Positions 15,335 through 20,758 of a stretch of DNA of 21,593 nucleotides are shown in pieces. Origin of the DNA: a virus; the IMG/VR virus record IMGVR_UViG_3300050014_000094, positions 1 to 21,593 of that record. The stretch is one strand, 5' to 3'. Position numbers and translations under genes: made by a program. Position 1 is the stretch's first letter. Every line of letters starts with the position of its first letter. The notes below the pieces were generated by a model. It had not been told where the DNA came from. It ran no database searches and saw only the letters and a list, made by a program, of their open reading frames with translations.

Positions 15335-17029
15335 ATGGCACAAGGATTTACATTAGAACAATTGCAGGGAATGGGAGCAAAACCCGTTACAAATCCAACC
15401 CCATCGTCTGGTGGATTGACTTTGCAACAGATAATTGCGAAACAACAGGCAACGCCCGCGCCGGTGCAACAGACGGGGCTTTTGCAAAATGTGGGACAGG
15501 GAATAAATGATGTTGTAAATAAAGTTGGTAATACTGCCGGCGAACTTGGCATTGGAATAATCAGGGGCGTGGGTTCAACACTTAATGGAATTTCACAAAA
15601 TGGGCAAAATATAGCCAACGCAACAATCAACAAAATCCCTGGACTTGGAGGGCAACAGCCAATCGCGCAACTCCCCGGTATGGAAACTCAAGGGACGGCG
15701 CAGGCAATAGGAAAAGGCGCAGAACAAATCGGTGAATTTTTCATTCCCTCAAGTTTAGTTACAAAAACAACAAAAGCGTTGGAAGCCACCAGTGTTGTAA
15801 AAGCGGCTAGTGCTTTAGGTAAAGTTGGTAAAATCGCGGGAACAGCAATAAGCCACGGAATACCAGAAGCTTTGAATACGGCAGGAGTAACAATGGCGCA
15901 AACTGGTGGCGATATTGGTGATTCTATTCGTAATGGGATTATTGCCGGGATTGTGCCGGTAGTCGGTAAAGCGTTAAGCGTGTTAAAACCAGTTACAGGT
16001 ACAATTAGATCAATAGCGACTGGAGTTCCAAAAGAGGTATTTCAGGGAATTAAAGAAAATCCCGACGCTTACGCCGTGGCATTGCAACACGTTACGGAAA
16101 ATCCCAAACAACCATTTTTACAATTAGCTGATACCATTAAAAACAGAATGGTTGATACGATGGGTAAGGCACAACAAGCTTATAAACAAGGGGCTGACGC
16201 TTTAGCGCAAAAATTTACAGGTAAAACATTTAATTTAAATCCCGGATTAAAAAGCTTGTTCAATACTCTTAACAACGATTTCCATATTGCAGTTAAGCCT
16301 TCTACCAGTGGAAATTATGCGTATGAAGCTGTCAAAACGGCGCAAACTCCTTTATCGAATAAAGATTTAGGGGTGATTGATGATTTGATACACTCAGTTG
16401 CTCAGTCTAAAAAGGTTGATTTAAAAACCGCTGTTGATCTACGACAGAAATTCGATGAGGTATATAATAATTTACCATTATCCGCTTCTGGCGAAAAAAC
16501 CAAACTTCACGCCGTTGTCCAGTCAATGAGTAATAAGGTTGATGAAATAGTCAACAAAGCAATCCCCGAATTAAAACCTATCAATCAAAACTTTTCCCAA
16601 GTGAAAAATATTTTTGATACATTTAAAACAAAATTTGTAGATAGCAACGGGCAATTAAAGCAAGGAGCTGAACAGTTTTTGTCTAATTTGCAAAACCTTA
16701 ATAAGGGAGCGCAACAACAAAGCATTGCAACCTTGGAAAGATTAACCGGCGTGCCTATTTTAGACAATATAGAACTTCTTAAAAATGCTCAAAAACTGCA
16801 AGGGTTGATCGCGCCTACCGGTAACAGGACAAGAGATATTTTAAACGCTTTGCTGATAGGAAGTGGTGTATGGATGCACAATCCTGTCGCAGCAGGTGCG
16901 GGTTTTCTTGCGACTTCTCCAAGAATGGTCGGGGAAGCATCTATTAAAGCTGAAAAAGCAGTTGAGGCAATAGAAAAAAACGCCCCTCAAGTTTTGAAGG
17001 GTTTAGTTAATCGAGTAACGGGAAAATAA
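15335..17029 (+). CDS. Glycine/alanine-rich ejection-type virion protein, candidate
   Basis: A 564-residue protein starting MAQGFTLEQLQGMGAKPVTN. Residues about 45-235 are rich in G, A, I and V with small-residue zippers (GELGIGIIRGVGSTLNG, IRNGIIAGIVPVVGKALSVL), able to enter a membrane. The C-terminal half is helical and charged, with a final hydrophobic patch (DILNALLIGSGVWMHNP). Together with the preceding gene it resembles the pair of internal proteins that form a channel for DNA ejection in podoviruses. Both genes share the ATGGC start, and a hairpin pair follows the stop. Confidence 0.5.
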   Translation: MAQGFTLEQLQGMGAKPVTNPTPSSGGLTLQQIIAKQQATPAPVQQTGLLQNVGQGINDVVNKVGNTAGELGIGIIRGVGSTLNGISQNGQNIANATINKIPGLGGQQPIAQLPGMETQGTAQAIGKGAEQIGEFFIPSSLVTKTTKALEATSVVKAASALGKVGKIAGTAISHGIPEALNTAGVTMAQTGGDIGDSIRNGIIAGIVPVVGKALSVLKPVTGTIRSIATGVPKEVFQGIKENPDAYAVALQHVTENPKQPFLQLADTIKNRMVDTMGKAQQAYKQGADALAQKFTGKTFNLNPGLKSLFNTLNNDFHIAVKPSTSGNYAYEAVKTAQTPLSNKDLGVIDDLIHSVAQSKKVDLKTAVDLRQKFDEVYNNLPLSASGEKTKLHAVVQSMSNKVDEIVNKAIPELKPINQNFSQVKNIFDTFKTKFVDSNGQLKQGAEQFLSNLQNLNKGAQQQSIATLERLTGVPILDNIELLKNAQKLQGLIAPTGNRTRDILNALLIGSGVWMHNPVAAGAGFLATSPRMVGEASIKAEKAVEAIEKNAPQVLKGLVNRVTGK

Positions 17030-17072
17030 CTCATCAATCTTTGTGAGATAATCTTAAAGCAATATAGATTAT
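17030..17072 (+). terminator. Two tandem hairpins at the end of the ejection genes
   Basis: CTCA 17030-17033 pairs with TGAG 17044-17047, and ATAATCT 17048-17054 with AGATTAT 17066-17072. No T run follows directly; a T9 stretch begins only near 17102. The site is where + strand transcription from the capsid block meets - strand transcription of the zinc-ribbon gene, so it could be a weak two-way end. Confidence 0.35.
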
Positions 17073-17113
17073 TAAAACTAGAGATATAAATTCAATCATA
17101 TATTTTTTTTTAG

Positions 17114-17308
17114 TTAGAAAAGTAATTTTTGCTCGCCGCTATTTTTTATCAATCCCTTTTCTTGCATTTCAAGATATTCATAATGATTGACTATACTACG
17201 GCAAGCAGAACACGAAAGATATTCGGGAAACACACATTGAGGATTAAACCTTAAAACCAGTTTACCGCTGCATTTCCTACATTTTGAGTTTGTCGTTGTG
17301 ATGTTCAT
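17114..17308 (-). CDS. Four-cysteine zinc-ribbon protein on the minus strand
   Basis: A 64-residue protein with CRKC near residue 10 and CSAC near residue 33, spaced as in a treble-clef or zinc-ribbon metal site, with a helical C-terminus (YEYLEMQEKGLIKNSG). It is the only - strand gene that I accept. It lies behind a strong - strand promoter and a roughly 365-nt structured leader, a layout typical of a separately controlled regulator or accessory gene. AGGA occurs only 2 nt before the ATG, too close for an ideal ribosome-binding site. It may bind nucleic acid or a host transcription protein, but no named family is recognised. Confidence 0.6.
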   Translation of the reverse strand: MNITTTNSKCRKCSGKLVLRFNPQCVFPEYLSCSACRSIVNHYEYLEMQEKGLIKNSGEQKLLF

Positions 17309-17312
17309 AATC

Positions 17313-17674
17313 CTGATGAGGTAAGTAAGAAAGGGGTAAAGCCAGGGAATTAGATTCCGACTTGTTTCATCAGTAGGCCGTTCTATCCGGGCTGAATAAT
17401 ATAGATGTTTTTATGCGGGTTTAATGGTTTACCCGTTTAACGATCATTGCAAGGGTACTATATCCGTTGCAGGAAAGAAAACCAGATGAGTATAAGGCAC
17501 GGAATGCTGTCCGGCACATCAGAGGTTTTAATGGATGATTACTTGGCAACCAGCGGGGGAACACCCAATTCGCCAGACCTTATCCGCCAGAATATAACAA
17601 AAGTGGATTGACTCTGGCGCGTCAATCCACTTCTACAAAGAATTCTTTAAATTGGGTAATACGCCAGTATCACA
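17313..17674 (-). ncRNA. Structured RNA: long leader of the zinc-ribbon gene or a free-standing ncRNA
   Basis: No + strand gene lies here. Complementary blocks in + coordinates: 17650-17657 with 17563-17570 (8 of 8); 17621-17632 with 17601-17612 (12 of 12); loop 17613-17619 with 17585-17591 (7 of 7); 17478-17483 with 17524-17529 and 17485-17488 with 17517-17520 around an inner hairpin 17497-17515; 17448-17454 with 17464-17471, whose loop (17458-17463) can also pair with 17399-17404; 17416-17420 with 17431-17435; 17346-17350 with 17354-17358; 17313-17319 with 17367-17373. The - strand is favoured because a perfect promoter starts there and because the first pseudoknot has canonical loop lengths only on that strand. 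It does not match tmRNA, RNase P or a tRNA by eye. Confidence 0.55.
17571..17667. repeat. Repeated CGCCAG sites around a hairpin whose loop is their complement
   Basis: CGCCAGA occurs at 17571-17577 and 17585-17591, and ACGCCAG at 17661-17667. The hairpin loop at 17613-17619 is TCTGGCG, the exact complement of the first two. The loop therefore has three possible partners in the same RNA, two downstream and one upstream on the - strand. Confidence 0.65.
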
Positions 17675-17680
17675 ATTTAC

Positions 17681-17710
17681 ATTATACACCCAATCCCTAT
17701 TTTTTGTCAA
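17681..17710 (-). promoter_or_regulatory. Perfect-consensus sigma-70 promoter, minus strand
   Basis: On the - strand TTGACA (17705-17710) is followed after 18 bp by TATAAT (17681-17686). Transcription would start near 17674 and run left through the structured RNA into the zinc-ribbon gene. It is the strongest promoter in the window and stands divergent from the + strand promoter at 17757-17783. A second TTGACA lies further upstream at 17744-17749 without a matching -10. Confidence 0.75.
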
Positions 17711-17754
17711 ATGTTCACCACGCCACAAACAAACTTAAAACATTGTCAAGGGTC

Positions 17755-17783
17755 TGTTGCTTTCCATTATTTTTTGCTATAAT
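17755..17783 (+). promoter_or_regulatory. Extended -10 promoter for the appendage block
   Basis: TATAAT at 17778-17783 is preceded by TGC, an extended -10. The -35 is weak: TGTTGC at 17755-17760 (17-bp spacer), or TTGCTT at 17757-17762 with 15 bp. The same GTTGC occurs in the promoter at 834. Transcription would start near 17790-17792, where identity to the other leader begins. Confidence 0.7.
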
Positions 17784-17789
17784 ACAACC

Positions 17790-17832
17790 ATAAATTAATA
17801 TTTGACGCTCTATCTGTTATCAGACGAGCCAG
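17790..17832 (+). ncRNA. Conserved leader hairpin, copy B
   Basis: The first transcribed bases 17792-17809 match 871-889 apart from one missing T. GCTC 17807-17810 pairs with GAGC 17826-17829, and TCTG 17813-17816 with CAGA 17821-17824, around the loop TTAT 17817-17820; the internal loop is TA opposite C. Compared with copy A, one outer and three inner base pairs differ and all keep pairing. The 3' strand shares two bases with the terminator stem. Confidence 0.7.
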
Positions 17833-17864
17833 CGATTCCCTTAAATGGGACGTTGGCTTTTTTT
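17828..17864 (+). terminator. Intrinsic terminator/attenuator just before the appendage genes
   Basis: GCCAGCG 17828-17834 pairs with CGTTGGC 17851-17857 (one G-T wobble), TCCC 17837-17840 with GGGA 17847-17850, and seven T follow at 17858-17864. Only 7 nt separate the T run from the ATG at 17872, so the next gene is made only from transcripts that read through. Confidence 0.85.
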
Positions 17865-17871
17865 CTTTTAT

Positions 17872-18552
17872 ATGGAAGACCAGCTTAAAAAATTGCAAGT
17901 ATTGTTAAGTTCAATGGATCAAGACTTTTTGTCAAAGTCTGATTTTATCAAAGAGTTTGAGCGCGTGCTTTCTTTTGTTAAAGCTTTGAAAGAAGGTAAT
18001 ACCACGGCTTTCGCTAAGATCAATGGTCAAATCGGGGGTATCGTGTCGAGATTAAAGGAAAACAATGAAGTTGAAATTACGCAAGCCAAAAACGAAGTGC
18101 TTGCGCTGGTTTCCGATTATATCAAGCAGATTGACAAAACGACCGCGCAAAAAATGAAAGCGGTTGATTCGAGGTTGGCAGAATTGAAGAGTGGGATGGA
18201 CGGCAAGGATGCTGACGAACAAGCTATTACTAAAACCGTCGCAGAGGCCATACAAGCCCCACTGTTGGACAAAATCGAGAAAGACCTACCTACGCTCGGT
18301 ACAGCAATCAGAGATGGCTTAGAGGTTTTAAATGGCAAGGAACGATTGGATAAAAGCGCGATCAAGGGATTAGACGATTATGACGAAGTTGCAAGGTTGG
18401 CCAAACAACCGAAAGCGGGAGGATTTGGCGGGGGATTGAGTAGGGGTGTAGCCGATGGCCTTTACATAACCGGCGTAGGAACCCATAAAATGACCGTCGG
18501 CGCGGTTGAACCAACCAACCCCGCCGAAGGTGATATTTGGATTCAAATTTAA
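17872..18552 (+). CDS. Coiled-coil appendage/fibre protein
   Basis: A 226-residue protein starting MEDQLKKLQVLLSSMDQDFL. Most of it is heptad-like helix with alternating I, L, K and A (about residues 1-160). A glycine-rich hinge (GGFGGGLSRG) follows and the C-terminus HKMTVGAVEPTNPAEGDIWI is a phrase seen at the end of many phage fibres and neck appendages. An upstream in-frame ATG at 17845 would start inside the terminator loop and add a tract of F and W residues, so 17872 is the better start. It is the first gene after leader B. It probably forms a trimeric stalk. Confidence 0.65.
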   Translation: MEDQLKKLQVLLSSMDQDFLSKSDFIKEFERVLSFVKALKEGNTTAFAKINGQIGGIVSRLKENNEVEITQAKNEVLALVSDYIKQIDKTTAQKMKAVDSRLAELKSGMDGKDADEQAITKTVAEAIQAPLLDKIEKDLPTLGTAIRDGLEVLNGKERLDKSAIKGLDDYDEVARLAKQPKAGGFGGGLSRGVADGLYITGVGTHKMTVGAVEPTNPAEGDIWIQI

Positions 18553-18571
18553 AAAATAAATAAACAAAAAT

Positions 18572-19054
18572 ATGTATTTAGACAAAGTTATTTTGAAACC
18601 GGACGGGCATATCGCTTTAATAGGCTACCCGACGCAAAAAGAAATTGATACGTTGCCCCGCAAAAAAGACGGATCTCCCGATATTACCAAGCTTCCAAAC
18701 GAAACTTGCCGGACGTTAATTCTTCAATGCCTTAATTTTTCCAAAACATTCGGTTTTGATGAAAGTATGGCGGTAATGGCAATCGGGAAGAAAGTAAGGG
18801 AAGAAGGAAATATCAGATTTAACGATTACGAATTGGATTTATTGAAAAAGATTGTGCGCGATCAGATTTATGAAGAAAAAAACACCTTCGAGGGAAAGGT
18901 CGAGAAGAAAGGAATTTACCGAGGATGGGCAATCGCCCAGGTATTGCAAGAACTCGGTGAGCAGACAAATGTTTCTCTCTATACGCAGGGAATTAAAAAA
19001 CAAGAAGCTGTAATTTTCCCCGTAACCGTGAGAACCGATGAAGATAAAAAATAA
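18572..19054 (+). CDS. Hypothetical protein in the appendage operon
   Basis: A 160-residue soluble alpha/beta protein: MYLDKVILKPDGHIALIGYP, a central helical part with TLILQCLNFSKTFGFDESMA, then a basic helix around YELDLLKKIVRDQIY and a C-terminus VIFPVTVRTDEDKK. It starts 19 bases after the stalk gene, with an A-rich, SD-free context. No motif for an enzyme is visible. It may be a chaperone or capping protein for the appendage. Confidence 0.55.
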   Translation: MYLDKVILKPDGHIALIGYPTQKEIDTLPRKKDGSPDITKLPNETCRTLILQCLNFSKTFGFDESMAVMAIGKKVREEGNIRFNDYELDLLKKIVRDQIYEEKNTFEGKVEKKGIYRGWAIAQVLQELGEQTNVSLYTQGIKKQEAVIFPVTVRTDEDKK

Positions 19055-19069
19055 ATAAAATAAAAAACT

Positions 19070-19498
19070 ATGGCAGATGTTATATTTACTGGTTTTAAAA
19101 ACCAATTATTGCAAGCCGGTATCAATTTAAACACAACCGATACCATTAAGTTAGCTCTTTGCACATCGTCTTACACGCCTAATCAAGATACCCATTTGAC
19201 TTTTAACCAAGTTACCAATGAAGTGTCTAACGCCAACTATACCGCGGGCGGGGCGACGTTAAGCACTCATTCAGTGGCGCCCGACAACACAAACCACCGT
19301 TCTATTTTTAATTGTTCGGTCAATGTTACCTGGCCCAACGTAACCCTAACCGCCAGATATGGCGTGCTTTACAAGTCTAGTGGCAACAACAACACCAGTC
19401 CGCTAATTTGTGCGTTTGATTTTGGGGCCGATAAAACGGCTTCAGGCGGTACGTTTGAAGTTGACTGGAATGCGGTAGGAATTTGCGCTTTAACATAA
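19070..19498 (+). CDS. Phage structural protein, conserved small beta type
   Basis: A 142-residue protein. MADVIFTGFKNQLLQAGINL, IKLALCTSSYTPNQDTHLTF, NYTAGGATLSTHSV, TARYGVLYKSSG and a C-terminus FDFGADKTASGGTFEVDWNA follow the pattern of a widespread, functionally unassigned family of phage head/tail structural proteins that I have seen in many tailed phages. It is predicted to be a small beta-sandwich. It starts 15 bases after the previous stop and ends 7 bases before the glycosyltransferase gene. Confidence 0.65.
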   Translation: MADVIFTGFKNQLLQAGINLNTTDTIKLALCTSSYTPNQDTHLTFNQVTNEVSNANYTAGGATLSTHSVAPDNTNHRSIFNCSVNVTWPNVTLTARYGVLYKSSGNNNTSPLICAFDFGADKTASGGTFEVDWNAVGICALT

Positions 19499-19505
19499 AT
19501 TTAAA

Positions 19506-20705
19506 ATGGATAAAAAAATCGCTACGCCAAAAAAGCCTTCAGTTAATATTGTTGTGCCGTCTTCGCGATATTCGATGCACCCGGAATGTGCGATGTCATT
19601 ATTTGAGAACTTTATGGATCTGATCGCGCACGGTTATGGCGTGGTGTTTAAGTTTATGGCTTCATCGTCGTTTATTTCCGCAACGCGCAATATGTGCGCC
19701 GTGGATTTAAAACAAGACTATTTGATGTTTGTTGACGATGATGAGAAATTTCCGCCTTACGCTATCCGGCAGCTGCTTGAAGCCAACAAGGATATTATCG
19801 GCGGCCTTTATTACAAGAAAGGCGACGATTTTAACCCGATGGCGGTAGTTATCAGCCAGGAGAAAATGAATATCGATTACGTCAAAGATATTCCGACCAA
19901 ACCCTTTTTGTGTGATGGGGTAAACACCGGATTTTTACTTATTAAGAAAAAGGTGTTTGAAGCTTTTACGCCGGATAAAGTCAAGGAGATGGGAATGCCG
20001 TTTAACTTTTGGACACGTCCGTCCGACGGCCGGGAAATATCCGAAGATTGGGCATTCTGTATGCGCGCGTCAAAACTGGGGTTCAAAATATGGTGCGACC
20101 CGACGTTTCCTATCGGCCACATGGGGGATAAGGAATATACCCGTACCGATTACGAATCAAAACGCCAATATCAAGAATTTGTGGACAAGAATATTGAGTA
20201 CCGCAACAATATTGAAGGTTGGATGAAGCCGGTGGAATTGGATTGGCTGTATAAGGCCGCGAAAGGTATGCAAACCATTGTTGAAATCGGCTCTTGGAAA
20301 GGAAAAAGCACCGCGGCGCTTTGTAGCGCGTGCAAGGGTACGGTTTATTCGGTTGATACGTTTAAAGGCAGCGCAAGCGAAAAAGAAGAACACGCCGAAG
20401 CCAAACAACGCGACATATACCAGGATTTTAAAGCCAATACCAAACAATTCAAAAATCTTGTTTCTTGCAAGATGACGAGTTTGAAGGCTTCAAAGAAATT
20501 CAAAGACAAATCCATCGATATGGTTTTTATCGACGGCGAACACACTTACGAGGCGGTCAAACAAGATATTGAATTATGGCTTCCCAAGTGCAAGAAACTG
20601 ATTTGCGGACACGATTATAATTATAACGATGTGGCGCAAGCGGTTAATCAGAAATTTGGTTATGTTGATACCGCGGAATGTATATGGATTAAAAATATAG
20701 TTTAA
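19506..20705 (+). CDS. Glycosyltransferase-methyltransferase fusion
   Basis: A 399-residue two-domain enzyme. The N-terminal part (about 1-230) is a GT-A fold glycosyltransferase: VNIVVPSSRYSMHPECAMSL, then FVDDDEKFPP with the metal-binding D-x-D at D77-D79, IGGLYYKKG, and SEDWAFCMRASKLGFKIWCD that fits the acceptor/base region. The C-terminal part (about 235-399) is a class I SAM-dependent methyltransferase with motif I VEIGSWKGKST at 259-269 and VFIDGEHTYEAVKQDI at 340-355, typical of the Methyltransf_24 group. Together they could transfer a sugar and then methylate it, or a neighbouring sugar, on a virion protein or a host surface glycan. All key motifs look intact. Confidence 0.8.
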   Translation: MDKKIATPKKPSVNIVVPSSRYSMHPECAMSLFENFMDLIAHGYGVVFKFMASSSFISATRNMCAVDLKQDYLMFVDDDEKFPPYAIRQLLEANKDIIGGLYYKKGDDFNPMAVVISQEKMNIDYVKDIPTKPFLCDGVNTGFLLIKKKVFEAFTPDKVKEMGMPFNFWTRPSDGREISEDWAFCMRASKLGFKIWCDPTFPIGHMGDKEYTRTDYESKRQYQEFVDKNIEYRNNIEGWMKPVELDWLYKAAKGMQTIVEIGSWKGKSTAALCSACKGTVYSVDTFKGSASEKEEHAEAKQRDIYQDFKANTKQFKNLVSCKMTSLKASKKFKDKSIDMVFIDGEHTYEAVKQDIELWLPKCKKLICGHDYNYNDVAQAVNQKFGYVDTAECIWIKNIV

Positions 20706-20712
20706 CGGTTTC

Positions 20713-20745
20713 TTCCTTTGCCCCTTCGTAGGAAAGGGGGCAAAG
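20713..20745 (+). promoter_or_regulatory. Hairpin with 5'-flank to loop complementarity, element 3
   Basis: CTTTGCCCC (20716-20724 region) pairs with GGGGCAAAG (20737-20745) and continues by two more pairs (T-G, T-A). The loop holds GGAA, which is complementary to TTCC just 5' of the stem: TTCCT 20713-20717 with AGGAA 20730-20734. The order is again a-b-a'-b' with a abutting b. It lies in the gap between the glycosyltransferase stop and ATG 20759. No T run follows, so it is not a standard terminator. Confidence 0.5.
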
Positions 20746-20758
20746 ATAAAAAACTGGT

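Noticed and set aside
17313-17332. Hammerhead-like string CTGATGAG followed by GAAA
   Set aside because: The bases between do not form stem II and CTGATGA pairs perfectly with TCATCAG at 17367, so there is no hammerhead core.
17608-17793. 61-codon + strand ORF between the structured RNA and promoter B
   Set aside because: It runs through the perfect hairpin, the - strand promoter and the + strand promoter, and its product has no protein-like pattern.
17845-17871. Upstream ATG for the appendage gene
   Set aside because: It lies in the terminator loop and would add a tract translated from the T run; ATG 17872 fits the neighbours and the stalk protein.
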